A DNA stretch of 64,000 bases from Pseudarthrobacter oxydans (GTDB lineage Bacteria > Actinomycetota > Actinomycetes > Actinomycetales > Micrococcaceae), in the NCBI RefSeq assembly GCF_030812335.1, contig NZ_JAUSSN010000001.1, positions 558,001-622,000 of the forward strand, written 5' to 3'. The translations under genes were made by a program, and so were the position numbers. The notes beneath the pieces were generated by a model, which did no database searches, had not been told where the DNA came from, and worked only from the letters and a program-made list of their open reading frames with translations. Below, piece after piece: positions 34,809 to 44,000 of this stretch. The number at the start of each line of letters is the position of its first letter. Position 1 is the first letter of the stretch.

Positions 34809-36884
34809 TCAGGCGGCGACGGGAACAGTTTCCACCGTATCAACCGGCTTCTTGACTGCCCAGCGCTTCAGCGCGATCACGGCGAAGGCGCTGACGACGG
34901 TTCCGGCCGCGATGGCAATAACGAACCACAGGAAGGGATCGATCGCGAAGAAGACGAAGATGCCGCCGTGGGGGGCTTTGGACCCCACGCCTGCCGCCAT
35001 CGAGATGGCGCCGGTCACGGCACCGCCGAGCATGCTGGCGGGGATGACGCGCAGCGGGTCCGCAGCGGCGAAGGGAATGGCGCCTTCGGTGATGAAGGAG
35101 GCTCCCAGCAGCCAGGCGGCCTTGCCGTTTTCCTGTTCCGCCAGGCTGAAGAGCTTCTTGTTCAGCACGGTCGCAGCCAGTGCCATGGCCAGCGGCGGGA
35201 CCATGCCGGCGGCCATCACGGCTGCCATGATCTGCCACGGGGCCTGGTTGGTAATGGAGGCGGCTCCCAGGCCGGCGACGGCGAAGGAGTAGGCAACCTT
35301 GTTGACCGGACCGCCGAGGTCGAAGCACATCATCAGACCCAGGATGACACCCAGGGCGATGGCGCTGGCGCCCGTCAGGCCGGACAGGAAATTGTTGAGG
35401 CCGACGGTGATCTGCGCGATGTAGGCGCCCAGGAACACGAACAGCAGGCCCGACGCCGCGAGCGATGCCACGAGCGGGATGACGACCACCGGCATCAGGC
35501 CGCGCAGCCAGCGGGCCACTTGGAGCTTGCCGATCGCATGCGCCACGTAGCCGGCGATCAGGCCGCCCACGATGCCGCCGAGGAAGCCCGCGCCCATGAA
35601 GACGGCAACGGCGCCGGCAACGAAGCCCGGGGCGATGCCCGGCCGGTCCGCGATGGCGTAGGCGATGTATCCAGCCAGTGCGGGCACGAGGAAGCCCAGG
35701 GACAGTGCACCAATCTTGAACATCACGGCACCCAGGTACGCGCCCAGCGGGCCCCAGGCGAGTTCCGGATACACGGTGGGCAGGTTGAAGAGGCTGTTCT
35801 CCGCCAGGATCTTGTCCGCGAAGGCAGTGATGTCGTAGCCGCCCAGCAGGAAGCCGAGGGCGATCAGCAGACCGCCGCCCGCCACGAACGGGATCATGTA
35901 GCTGACACCCGTGAGGAGCGCCTTTTTCAGCTTCGTGCCGAAATGCTCGCCCTTTTCCTCGGCCTCCTGCTCGGCCTGGTCCTCACCAAAGTGCGGGACG
36001 CGGCGGGCATTCGGGTTGTCCGCGGCGGCGAGGGCTTCCTGGACCATCTTGCCGGGCTCGTCGATGCCGCGCTTGACGGGGGCGTTGATGACCGGCATGC
36101 CGGCGAAACGCTCCTTGCCGCGCACGTCCACGTCCACGGCGAAGATCACGGCGTCGGCGGCCGCGATCACGGCCGGGTCAAGGGCTTTGGCGCCGGAGGA
36201 ACCCTGCGTCTCCACCTGCAGGTCGATGCCGACCTCCTTGGCCGCGGCCACGAGCGAATCGGCGGCCATGTAGGTGTGGGCGATGCCGGTGGGGCAGGCG
36301 GTCACGGCGACGAGGCGCTTGGGGCGGGGTGCGCCGGCCGCTGCGGGCTCGGCGGCTGAGCCGGCTTCGGCTGAGCCTGCAGCGGTGGCAGCGGCTGTTC
36401 CCGCTGCCGGGGCTGCGGCGGCGGGCTTGTCCGCGAGGGCGCCCTCGACGAGCTCGACGACCTCGGCCTCCGAGCCGGCGGCGCGCAGGGAAGCGGTGAA
36501 GTCCTTTTTGATCAGGGAGCGGGCCAGGCGGGAGAGCAGCTTGAGGTGCTCCTGGTCCGCGCCTTCGGGGGCGGCGATGAAGAAGATCAGGTCCGCGGGT
36601 CCGTCCTTGGCGCCGAAGTCGACCGGCTGGGAGAGCCGGGCCATGACCAGCGTCGGTTCGGTGACCGCCGTCGAACGGCAGTGCGGGATGGCGATGCCGC
36701 CGGGGACGCCGGTGGCGGTCTTCTGTTCCCGGGCGAAGGCGTCGGCAAAGAGGCCCTCCACTTCGGTGGCGCGTCCGTTGGCTGCAACTTTGCCTGCCAT
36801 GTGCCGGATCACGTCCTCGGGCGTGCTGCCCAGGTTCTGGTCGAGCTCGACCAGTTCGGTCGTAATGAGCTGAGTCACTGTCAA
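34809..36884 (-). CDS. fruA: Fructose PTS transporter EIIABC
   Basis: The 691-residue fusion has domain order A-B-C: EIIA with phospho-site H68 (GIAIPHCRS), an Ala/Pro linker, EIIB with phospho-Cys C197 (VTACPTGIAHTYMA), and a polytopic EIIC from about residue 300. It imports fructose as fructose-1-phosphate. The start is TTG 36884, overlapping the fruK stop. Confidence 0.95.
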   Translation of the reverse strand: MTVTQLITTELVELDQNLGSTPEDVIRHMAGKVAANGRATEVEGLFADAFAREQKTATGVPGGIAIPHCRSTAVTEPTLVMARLSQPVDFGAKDGPADLIFFIAAPEGADQEHLKLLSRLARSLIKKDFTASLRAAGSEAEVVELVEGALADKPAAAAPAAGTAAATAAGSAEAGSAAEPAAAGAPRPKRLVAVTACPTGIAHTYMAADSLVAAAKEVGIDLQVETQGSSGAKALDPAVIAAADAVIFAVDVDVRGKERFAGMPVINAPVKRGIDEPGKMVQEALAAADNPNARRVPHFGEDQAEQEAEEKGEHFGTKLKKALLTGVSYMIPFVAGGGLLIALGFLLGGYDITAFADKILAENSLFNLPTVYPELAWGPLGAYLGAVMFKIGALSLGFLVPALAGYIAYAIADRPGIAPGFVAGAVAVFMGAGFLGGIVGGLIAGYVAHAIGKLQVARWLRGLMPVVVIPLVASLAASGLLFVFLGAYIAQITVGLNNFLSGLTGASAIALGVILGLMMCFDLGGPVNKVAYSFAVAGLGAASITNQAPWQIMAAVMAAGMVPPLAMALAATVLNKKLFSLAEQENGKAAWLLGASFITEGAIPFAAADPLRVIPASMLGGAVTGAISMAAGVGSKAPHGGIFVFFAIDPFLWFVIAIAAGTVVSAFAVIALKRWAVKKPVDTVETVPVAA

Positions 36885-37867
36885 TCCTTCCGGAGGGCCG
36901 TGATGGTTACGGCGTCAGGGGTGGTTTGGTGGACTGCCGGGACTGTGGAGCCCGGCAGCGAAGCGGCGGCGGCACCATGGGCCACAGCCTGACGGAGACA
37001 ATCGGCCGGGGCGGCGCCCTGGCTGGAGGCGAGCAGGTAGCCGGCCAGCGAGGAATCACCGGCGCCCACCGTGCTCACCGCGGTGACCGGCGGGTGCGTG
37101 GCCAGCCACGCGCCGTCGGCCGTCACAAGTACCGCACCCTTGGAACCGAGAGTTGCGAGCACGGCACCCACGCCGGAGCGCACGACGGCGGAGGCGGCCA
37201 CGGCGGCGGCCTCCGGATCCGCTTCGAGTTCCTCGGCGGACTTGTGCGTGGCGAACCCGGCTGCGGCAGCCAGCTCCACCAGTTCCTCGGCGTTGGGTTT
37301 CAGGAGATCCGGTTTCCCCAGCGCGTCGCCGGAGATCGCGGCGGCGAGCGGTTCGCCGGAGGAGTCGACGGCGATGAGGGGGGCCTCGTCGCCGTGATCC
37401 ATGGAACGCAGCCGCCGGGTGACGGTGGCGTAGAAGTCGGCCGGTACCCCGGGTGGGAGCGATCCGGCCAGCACCACCCAGCTGGCTCCGCGGGCGCGGT
37501 CCAGGAGCAGCCCGATCAGGGCCTCCTGCTGGTCCGCACTCAGCACCGGGCCGGGTTCGTTGATCTTTGTAGTGACGCCGCCCGGTTCGGTGAGCGCCAC
37601 GTTGCTGCGCAGCGGCTCGCCGATCGGGAGTGCGGCGAACGGGACGTCGGTCTCCCGGAGGCCGGCGAGGACGGGGTCCGCCTCGGCTCCGGGCAGCACC
37701 GCGACCGTCGTCAGGCCGGAGGCGACGAGGGCGCGGGAGACGTTGACTCCCTTGCCGCCGGATTCCTGCCGGACGGAGACGGCCCGCTGGACTTCGCCGC
37801 GGAGCAGGGGTCCCGGCAGCGCCACGGTGCGGTCCAGGCTCGGGTTGGCGGTCAGGGTGACAATCAC
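36881..37867 (-). CDS. fruK: 1-phosphofructokinase
   Basis: A 328-residue PfkB-family kinase: TLTANPSLDRTVALPGPLLR, the ESGGKGVNVSRAL motif with the Gly-Gly substrate loop, and the anion-hole/catalytic STVGAGDSSLAGYL. It converts fructose-1-P to fructose-1,6-bisphosphate. GTG start 37867 overlaps the fruR stop (GTGA) and its own stop overlaps fruA. Confidence 0.94.
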   Translation of the reverse strand: MIVTLTANPSLDRTVALPGPLLRGEVQRAVSVRQESGGKGVNVSRALVASGLTTVAVLPGAEADPVLAGLRETDVPFAALPIGEPLRSNVALTEPGGVTTKINEPGPVLSADQQEALIGLLLDRARGASWVVLAGSLPPGVPADFYATVTRRLRSMDHGDEAPLIAVDSSGEPLAAAISGDALGKPDLLKPNAEELVELAAAAGFATHKSAEELEADPEAAAVAASAVVRSGVGAVLATLGSKGAVLVTADGAWLATHPPVTAVSTVGAGDSSLAGYLLASSQGAAPADCLRQAVAHGAAAASLPGSTVPAVHQTTPDAVTITALRKD

Positions 37868-38667
37868 GCGACCACCACCTCCACTCCGGCGTCCGCGAGG
37901 GCGTCAGCCAGGTCCTGGCTGGGTTTCGTGTCAGTGATCAAGGTGTCCAGATCTTTCAACGAGGCGAACTGGACCAGGGTTTCGGTATCCAGCTTGGAGG
38001 CATCAGCCAGCACCACAATGCGGCGCGCTGATTGGACGAAGGCAGCCTTGACAGCGGCTTCTTCAGGATCGGGAGTGCTCAGCCCGAAGGCTGCGTGGAT
38101 GCCGTTGGTGCCGATGAAGGCGATGTCCGGGCGGAGCCGGCGGGCGGCTTCCACGGTGGACTGGCCAACGGCGGCCTGCGTGATTCCGCGGACCTTTCCG
38201 CCCAGCAGGTGCAGGGCGATGCCGGGTTCCCCGGACAATTTTGCCGCGACGGGCAGCGAGTGGGTGATGACCACGAGTTCCGCGGCGGGCTCCGAGATGG
38301 CAGTGGTTGCTGCCGTCCGGGCGGCCAGGAGTTCCGCGAGGGCCTCGGTGGTGGATCCGGCGTCGATCAGGATGCTGCCGGTGCGGTCCTGCGGGATGAG
38401 CGCCAGGGCGGCCTCGGCGATCCGGGTCTTTTCAGGCTGCCGCTGGTCGGTGCGGACCAGGATGCTTTCCTCGTTGGTGCTGAAGCGGTCCGGGGACACC
38501 GCGCCGCCGTGGACCCGGCGCACACTGCCGGCTGCTTCGAGGGCGGCAAGGTCGCGGCGGACGGTCTCGGTGGTGATGCTGAAGCGCTCGGCAAGGTCCG
38601 TGACGCTGGCGCGGCCGCTGGCAGTAATGAGCCCAACGATCAGCTGTTGGCGTTCTTCGGCGAACAC
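37864..38667 (-). CDS. fruR: DeoR-family repressor of the fructose operon
   Basis: The 267-residue protein has an N-terminal DeoR winged helix (ASVTDLAERFSITTETVRRD) and a C-terminal sugar-phosphate-sensing DeoRC domain (ILIDAGSTTEALAELL, DIAFIGTNGIHAAFG). It heads the fru operon and probably responds to fructose-1-phosphate. The GTG start has GGGAGAG upstream. Confidence 0.92.
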   Translation of the reverse strand: MFAEERQQLIVGLITASGRASVTDLAERFSITTETVRRDLAALEAAGSVRRVHGGAVSPDRFSTNEESILVRTDQRQPEKTRIAEAALALIPQDRTGSILIDAGSTTEALAELLAARTAATTAISEPAAELVVITHSLPVAAKLSGEPGIALHLLGGKVRGITQAAVGQSTVEAARRLRPDIAFIGTNGIHAAFGLSTPDPEEAAVKAAFVQSARRIVVLADASKLDTETLVQFASLKDLDTLITDTKPSQDLADALADAGVEVVVA

Positions 38668-38743
38668 TGGCTCTCCCTTGCGTCAGTACTGCGGGCCTTC
38701 CCGCCACTTCAGTGATAGCCATCACAGGTAGTGGAGTTGATTG

Positions 38744-38773
38744 ACTTTATCTTTGAATCTGTGGCTTTGTCAA
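38744..38773 (-). promoter_or_regulatory. Candidate promoter of the fru operon
   Basis: Reading the minus strand, TTGACA (38773-38768) is followed after 18 bp by TAAAGT (38749-38744), about 80 bp before the fruR start. The AT-rich context stands out from the flanks. Confidence 0.4.
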
Positions 38774-38816
38774 TGGAAAACAACATGAACGCAGAATTCT
38801 CACCCCGCCCCCCGGG

Positions 38817-39222
38817 GGGACATGCCCAGTTTTCGCGCCTCAGGGTGGGCATATGGGCACTATGTCCGCTGTTGGCCGCACAGGTCGGGCATGCGCGGTC
38901 CGGGGGTTGGTGAGCCGTGGGACATGTCCAGTCTTTGCGCCGGGGGAATGGTGAGCCGGGGGACGTGTCCAGTCTTTGCGCCGAGTGGTTGTGGGCCCGT
39001 GGGACATGTCCAGTGTTCGCGCCAGGACGTGGGCACGGTGGGACTATGTCCACCCGTGGCACCGCAGGCTGGGCATGCCCGAGCTGGGGGTTGGTGAGCC
39101 AGGGGAGCATCGGGCGCTGGAGGCGCTCGGGCCGCGGGACATGTCCAGTGTTCGCGCCAGGGCGTGGGCATAGTGGCACCCTGTCCACCGGTGGCACCGC
39201 AGGCTGGGCATGTCCCCCGGGG
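38817..39222 (+). repeat. Interspersed composite repeat array (GGGACATGTCC type)
   Basis: Five copies of a 23-bp unit, GGGACATGTCCAGTSTTYGC plus GCC, begin at 38817, 38919, 38960, 39001 and 39136. Three of them (38817, 39001, 39136) are followed by a ~55-bp second unit with GTGGGCA, TGTCC, GTGGCACCGCAGGCTGGGC and CATG; two of those second units, and the first unit at 38919, are flanked by GGGGGTTGGTGAGCC. Each first unit holds the palindrome GGACATGTCC, with variants. Long frames through it are repetitive and not protein-like. Function unknown. Confidence 0.8.
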
Positions 39223-39327
39223 CGGCGGGGGCGCCCGGAAATGCCGGACGCCGGGCCAGACCTGAGGTCCGGCCCGGCGTCCGGGTCGTTCATGGGGCGC
39301 ACCGTGGTGCACGGCAGCGCCCGGGGA

Positions 39328-39591
39328 CTAGATGCCGGCGTCGCGGCTCTCATTGCGGGTGATGGTCTCGCCGGTGTTGGGGTCGACGACGGAGCGGGTT
39401 TCGCTGACCCGGCGGGTGCGGCTGCGGCCCGGGGACGCCAGCACCAGGGAGGCGATCAGCCCGATGACACCCACCGCCATCAGGATGTAGCCGATCATGG
39501 TCTGGTCGACGTTGGGGATCAGTCCGGGGGTGATGGCCCAGGCCAGGATGGCGCCGAGGGCAATGAGGAAGATGGCGGAACCGATTCTCAT
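39328..39591 (-). CDS. DUF6458 family small membrane protein
   Basis: The 87-residue protein has two membrane spans (IGSAIFLIALGAILAWAI and MIGYILMAVGVIGLIASLVL) and a short polar tail RRVSETRSVVDPNTGETITR. This matches the actinobacterial DUF6458 layout. It is monocistronic, and its function is unknown. Confidence 0.85.
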   Translation of the reverse strand: MRIGSAIFLIALGAILAWAITPGLIPNVDQTMIGYILMAVGVIGLIASLVLASPGRSRTRRVSETRSVVDPNTGETITRNESRDAGI

Positions 39592-39968
39592 GACTTGCTC
39601 CTTGTGTCCGGTGGGACGGATAGGTACTGCTAAGCATGCTGTCCAGCGTCAGGCTACAGTCCGGTGAGTGCTGTTTCAACGAACCGCGCGGCGCCGCTCC
39701 GGCCAGTTTTCGCGCGGCATCGTGCCTGCCCCGGCGGCTCCGGACCGCGGCGGCTGGGCCAGTGTGCGGCCGGGCCGCGGTTGTCCGATTCCGTAACGGA
39801 CCGGCGGCTGGCGAAACCGGGGCGGCCCTGGACGGCGGATCGCACGTACTCTTAAAGGGTGCATCGCGGCATCCCCGTGCCTGCTGCCCCCGTTTGACCC
39901 TGCCTGACCCCGCTACGCCGCCCACCTGCCCCCGCACTGCCGCGGGTCCCATGGTGGGCCTCACAGAA
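39592..39968 (+). other. 377-bp gap before the ketosynthase gene
   Basis: The ketosynthase frame stays open through much of this region but shows no conserved protein sequence, so it is treated as upstream region. CTTAAAGGGTG near 39852 resembles an AT-containing promoter element in otherwise very GC-rich DNA. Nothing else is recognised. Confidence 0.3.
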
Positions 39969-41201
39969 ATGCCGGTACCCATGCCTGAAGCTTCCCCCAG
40001 AGTTGTTGTCACCGGACTGGGCGCCGTGACTCCCGTAGGCGGGACCGCCGCCGAGACCCGGGCCGCGCTGCTGGCCGGGCGCTCCGGAATCACGGCGCTT
40101 GAGGAGGACTGGGCACAAGCGCTGCCCGTCCGCATGGCCGGCCAGGTGAAGATCGACGTCGCCGCGCTGCTCACCAGGCCCGAATACAAGAGGATGGACC
40201 GGTGCGGGCACCTGGCGCTGATCGCCGCCCGGGAAGCCTGGGAGCAGGCCGGCCGCCCGGAGGCAGATCCGGAGCGCCTGGCTGTGGTGATAGGTTCCGG
40301 CTACGGCGGCCTGGACACCACACTGGAGCAGACCCGGACCCTGGATTCCAGCGGCCCGCGCAGGGTTTCCCCGCATACCCTCACCCGGATCATGACCAAC
40401 GCCCCCGCGGCGTGGGTCTCCATCGACGTCGGTGCCAAGGGAGGGGCGCGCACCCCGGTGAGCGCCTGTGCCTCCGGGGCGGAGGCCATCGCCCAGGCCG
40501 CCGACATGATCCGGGCCGGTGCGGCAGACGTGGTGATCGCCGGCGGCGTCGATGCCTGCATCAACGGCCTGATCATCAGCGGCTTCGCGCAAATCCGCGC
40601 CCTGTCCACCCGCAACGGGGACCCGCAGTCCGCATCCCGGCCCTTCGACCGGGACCGGGACGGATTCGTGATGGCCGAAGGCGCCGCGATCCTGGTCCTG
40701 GAACGCGAGGACCACGCCCGGGCCCGCGGGGCGGAGATCCTGGGTGTCGTGGCCGGAACCGCCGTCACGTCCGACGCCGTCGACATCGTTGCTGCCGATC
40801 CGGCCATGCAGCGCCGGGTGATGGAAAAGGCAATCGCGGCCGCCGGCCTTGGCGCCGGGGACATCGGCCTCGTCCACGCCCACGCGACGTCCACACCGGT
40901 CGGCGACCGCCTGGAAGCCGGGGCGATCAGGGCCGTGCTCGGAAACCAGGTTCCCGTCACCTCCACGAAATCCCTCACCGGTCACCTCCTCGGCGGGGCC
41001 GGCGCGCTCGGAGCCATCGTGATGATCCAGGCCTTGAAGACCGGGGAATTCCCCGGCACCGGCAACCTGGACCAGCCCGATGACGGGATCGACCTCCACC
41101 TCCTCCGCGAAACCGTTGCAGGCCAGCCGGCCAGGGCGGGCATCGCCAACGCATTCGGATTCGGCGGGCACAGCACCGCGCTGGTGATCACCGAAAGCTA
41201 G
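39969..41201 (+). CDS. FabF-like beta-ketoacyl-ACP synthase
   Basis: A KAS II-type thiolase-fold enzyme: RVVVTGLGAVTPVG at the N-terminus, active-site C167 in PVSACASGAEA, first His in HAHATSTPVGD, and KSLTGHLLGGAGALGA with the Lys and second His, ending AFGFGGHSTALV. It condenses acyl-ACP with malonyl-ACP. Its isolation from other fatty-acid genes suggests a specialised role. The start is uncertain (ATG 39951, 39969 or 39981), none with a clear ribosome site. Confidence 0.88.
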   Translation: MPVPMPEASPRVVVTGLGAVTPVGGTAAETRAALLAGRSGITALEEDWAQALPVRMAGQVKIDVAALLTRPEYKRMDRCGHLALIAAREAWEQAGRPEADPERLAVVIGSGYGGLDTTLEQTRTLDSSGPRRVSPHTLTRIMTNAPAAWVSIDVGAKGGARTPVSACASGAEAIAQAADMIRAGAADVVIAGGVDACINGLIISGFAQIRALSTRNGDPQSASRPFDRDRDGFVMAEGAAILVLEREDHARARGAEILGVVAGTAVTSDAVDIVAADPAMQRRVMEKAIAAAGLGAGDIGLVHAHATSTPVGDRLEAGAIRAVLGNQVPVTSTKSLTGHLLGGAGALGAIVMIQALKTGEFPGTGNLDQPDDGIDLHLLRETVAGQPARAGIANAFGFGGHSTALVITES

Positions 41202-41210
41202 GCTGTTCCG

Positions 41211-41855
41211 ATGGAGACAGTCGTCTGGTCCAGACCGGAACACGAACGCGCCGGCACGCCGCTGCTGGTGATGCTGCACGGCTACGGCCGGGACGAATCC
41301 CGGATGGTGAAGCTCTTTGGGAGCCTGCCGTCCGGGTTCACCTGCGCCGCGCTGCGCGGCCCCAAGGAGATCGGGGACGGCTACGGCTGGTTCCTGCTGG
41401 ACTACTTCCTGACCCATGACTTCGCCGACGTCATCTCCTCCACCAACGCCGTCTTCGGCTGGATCGAATCCGTCAAGGCCCAGCACAGCAGCATCAGCCT
41501 TTTCGGCTACTCGCAGGGCATGGCCATGGCCACCACCCTGTTGCGGCTGCGGCCCGAGCAGTTCCGGGCCGTCGTCGGGCTCTCCGGTTTTGTCCTGGAA
41601 AACGAGCTTCTGGCCATGAGCGAATCGTTCGACGCCCGCCCGCCCTTCTTCTGGGGCCGTGACCGGGACGACGTGGTGATAAACGACGCCGCCACGGAGC
41701 ACACGGAGGCATGGCTCCACGAGCACACGCAGCTCACGGCGCGGACGTACCCCGGAATGGGCCACTCGATTTCGGCGGCGGAACTCGTGGACGTCAGTGC
41801 GTTCCTCCGCCACTACGTGCTGCGCCCGGACGGCCCGGCGCAGGGCGCCGCCTAG
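41211..41855 (+). CDS. Alpha/beta-hydrolase, phospholipase/carboxylesterase type
   Basis: A 214-residue YpfH/carboxylesterase-like hydrolase with oxyanion motif MLHGYGRDES, nucleophile S101 in FGYSQGMAM, an Asp in GRDRDDVV and H185 in GMGHSIS. It lies 9 bp after the ketosynthase stop and is likely co-transcribed, so it may act on a lipid or acyl product of that enzyme. Confidence 0.85.
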   Translation: METVVWSRPEHERAGTPLLVMLHGYGRDESRMVKLFGSLPSGFTCAALRGPKEIGDGYGWFLLDYFLTHDFADVISSTNAVFGWIESVKAQHSSISLFGYSQGMAMATTLLRLRPEQFRAVVGLSGFVLENELLAMSESFDARPPFFWGRDRDDVVINDAATEHTEAWLHEHTQLTARTYPGMGHSISAAELVDVSAFLRHYVLRPDGPAQGAA

Positions 41856-41922
41856 GCCGCGGGGCGCCCGGCGCAACAGGGCTAAACGACCTTCATTCAT
41901 TTATCCACTTGCGCGCCAATTT

Positions 41923-41936
41923 TGTAAGCGTTTACA
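41923..41936 (+). promoter_or_regulatory. LacI-family operator TGTAAGCGTTTACA
   Basis: A near-perfect 14-bp palindrome with the central CG typical of LacI/GalR sites lies 60 bp upstream of the LacI-type regulator start. Autoregulation, and probably control of the downstream phosphorylase genes, is expected. Confidence 0.75.
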
Positions 41937-41995
41937 CTCGACGTTGGCCATGTTCACGGCCCACTTACTTCTGGGGGAAGAAAGGGCTGAGCCCC

Positions 41996-43030
41996 GTGCA
42001 GCAGGCCAAGACGCCGCGCGTCACCATCCAGGACGTCGCCGCCCTCTCGGGGCTGTCCATCTGCACCGTTTCCCGGGCCCTCCGGAATCTCCCCAACGTC
42101 TCCGTCCACGCCCGGGCCAAAGTCGACGACGCCGCCGCCAAGCTGGGATACAAGGCCTCACCGGCAGCCTCCCGGCTGGCGGGCGGAAGCACCGGTTCCG
42201 TGGCCATCATCGTCCCCACCGCCACCGCCTGGTTCTTCGCGCAGGCCGTCGAAGCGGCGGAGGAGATCTTTGCCGACAGCGGCTACGACACCGTCCTGAT
42301 CAGCCTCCGCAGCCGGCCCAGCGTGCAGCACCAGCTGTTCGCCGACCTCGCCGGGCTGTCCCAGCGTGTCGACGGCGTCCTGCTTCTCAATATCGCCCTC
42401 AGCGACGCCGAACTGGCAGCCCTCGCCGGCTCGGGACTGGCCGTGGCCAGCGTGGGCATGCACGACGTGCCCTGGGACAACGTCGGGATCGACAACGAGG
42501 CCGCGGCGCGCACCGCCACCGAACATTTGCTGGGCCTGGGCCACTGGGATCTGGCCATGCTTTCCGGCAGCGAGGCGGGCGAACCCTCCCTGGTGACCGC
42601 CAACGAGCGGCTGCGGGGATTCGAACACGCCCTCGGCGCCCATCATCTGACGGTCGATCCGGACCTGGTCCTTGCGGCGGGATACAGCATTGAAGGCGGT
42701 CGGCTGGCCATGATCGAGCTGATCGAAAACCGCCGGATGCCCTCCGCGATCCTGGCCGGCTGCGACGAAACAGCCTTCGGCGCCCTCATGGCCCTGAGGG
42801 ATCTCGGTTTGTCTGCACCGAAAAACGTGTCCATTATAGGAATAGACGATCACCAGATGAGCTGGTTCCTGGGGTTGAGCACTATCTCCCAGCCGGTAGC
42901 GGATCAGGGCGCGTTCGCGGCCAGCCTGCTGATTGACAGACTTCACCGCGCCGGGTTGCCGAACCCCCCGGCCAGCCACGTGCTGGAAACCAAACTGATA
43001 GCGCGCAAGAGCACCCGCCGCCGGCGCTGA
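41996..43030 (+). CDS. LacI-family transcriptional regulator
   Basis: The 344-residue protein has the N-terminal LacI HTH (RVTIQDVAALSGLSICTVSR, ALRNLPNVSVHARAKV) and a periplasmic-binding-protein-like sensor domain (SVAIIVPTATAWFFAQAVEA ... ILAGCDETAFGALMALRDLG). GTG 41996 starts directly before the conserved HTH, with AAAGG upstream. It precedes the HAD and GH65 genes and likely controls disaccharide use. Confidence 0.92.
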   Translation: MQQAKTPRVTIQDVAALSGLSICTVSRALRNLPNVSVHARAKVDDAAAKLGYKASPAASRLAGGSTGSVAIIVPTATAWFFAQAVEAAEEIFADSGYDTVLISLRSRPSVQHQLFADLAGLSQRVDGVLLLNIALSDAELAALAGSGLAVASVGMHDVPWDNVGIDNEAAARTATEHLLGLGHWDLAMLSGSEAGEPSLVTANERLRGFEHALGAHHLTVDPDLVLAAGYSIEGGRLAMIELIENRRMPSAILAGCDETAFGALMALRDLGLSAPKNVSIIGIDDHQMSWFLGLSTISQPVADQGAFAASLLIDRLHRAGLPNPPASHVLETKLIARKSTRRRR

Positions 43031-43165
43031 CCGGCGCTGAGCTCCGCGACTGGCTCCTCCAAGCGTTTGCCCTCCAAAGATTCCCGCCATGGCGCCGTGC
43101 CTGCCACCCGCCGAATGGCGTGCCCACCGATTTTGTTTACCGCCGTCTGAAAGGACAACCGATTC

Positions 43166-43903
43166 ATGACTGAGCTTTCCAACAGCACCCCTTCGAGCTG
43201 GACCGGGGCCTCCGCCATCCTCTTTGACCTCGACGGCGTCCTGACCCCCACGGCGATCGTGCACGAACGCGCTTGGCAGGAACTCTTCGACGGCTTCCTC
43301 AAGACCGTGCCCGAGGCGCCCGCCTACCGTGAAAGCGACTACTTCGACCACATCGACGGCAAGCCGCGCTTCGACGGCGTCCGCGACTTCCTGGCCTCCC
43401 GCAACATCGTCCTGCCCGAAGGCCCGCTGGATGACGACCCGGCGCACGACACCGTCCACGGGCTGGGCAACCGCAAGAACAAGGTCTTCAACGACATCGT
43501 CGAGGCCGGCGGCGTCAAGCCCTACGAAGGCTCGGTGCGCTTCATTGACGCAGCGCTGGCCCGCGGGCTCAAGGTCGCCGTCGTCTCCTCCTCCCGCAAC
43601 GCCCCGGCGGTGCTGAAGGCCGCCGGACTCTCGGACTACTTCCCGGTGGTGGTCGACGGCGTCGTCGCCGTTGCCGAAGGCCTGCCCGGCAAGCCCAGCC
43701 CGGCGACCTACGAGTACGCCGCCCGGCTGCTGGGCCTGCCCAGCGAGGAGTGCGTCGTCGTCGAGGACGCCGTCTCCGGGGTCCAGGCCGGAAGCGCCGG
43801 GAACTTCCACTCGGTGATCGGCGTGGACCGCGGTGCCGGCCGGCAGACCCTGCTGGCCGCCGGCGCCACCCTCGTGGTCAACGACCTCGACGAGCTCCTC
43901 TAG
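43166..43903 (+). CDS. HAD-family beta-phosphoglucomutase-like hydrolase
   Basis: The 245-residue HAD IA protein has nucleophile motif AILFDLDGVLTPT, VVSSSRNAPAVLKAAGL (motif II Ser), the Lys in PGKPSPATYEYAARLLG, and VVVEDAVSGVQAG. Its position directly before a GH65 phosphorylase fits beta-phosphoglucomutase, which turns the beta-glucose-1-phosphate released by inverting GH65 phosphorylases into glucose-6-phosphate. The insert is larger than in small PGMs, so a phosphatase is the alternative. Confidence 0.82.
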   Translation: MTELSNSTPSSWTGASAILFDLDGVLTPTAIVHERAWQELFDGFLKTVPEAPAYRESDYFDHIDGKPRFDGVRDFLASRNIVLPEGPLDDDPAHDTVHGLGNRKNKVFNDIVEAGGVKPYEGSVRFIDAALARGLKVAVVSSSRNAPAVLKAAGLSDYFPVVVDGVVAVAEGLPGKPSPATYEYAARLLGLPSEECVVVEDAVSGVQAGSAGNFHSVIGVDRGAGRQTLLAAGATLVVNDLDELL

Positions 43904-43941
43904 CCTCCGTTTCCGCCCTCCGTTTCCGCCCTCCGTTTCCA
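43904..43941 (+). repeat. Three tandem 12-13-bp repeats
   Basis: CCTCCGTTTCCGC is repeated three times head to tail between the HAD stop and the GH65 gene; the last copy differs at its 3' end. Likely replication slippage. Confidence 0.8.
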
Positions 43942-44000
43942 ACCGCAGGGTCCCGCACCGACTTTCGCCACCTGACTCTTTACCGCCTGAAGGAAAATCC

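Noticed and set aside
34464-36359. 631-codon plus-strand frame opposite fruA/ptsH
   Set aside because: Antisense shadow; composition Gly/His/Asp-rich.
38817-39222. CRISPR array
   Set aside because: Spacing between copies is irregular, units are composite and partly contiguous, and no cas genes are present.
38709-39353. 214-codon minus-strand repeat protein (GANTGHVPR repeats)
   Set aside because: The apparent protein repeats come from the DNA repeat array; other frames are equally open and no ribosome site is seen.
39852-41900. 682-codon minus-strand frame opposite the ketosynthase and esterase
   Set aside because: Low-complexity His/Gly/Asp-rich translation typical of antisense frames in GC-rich genes.
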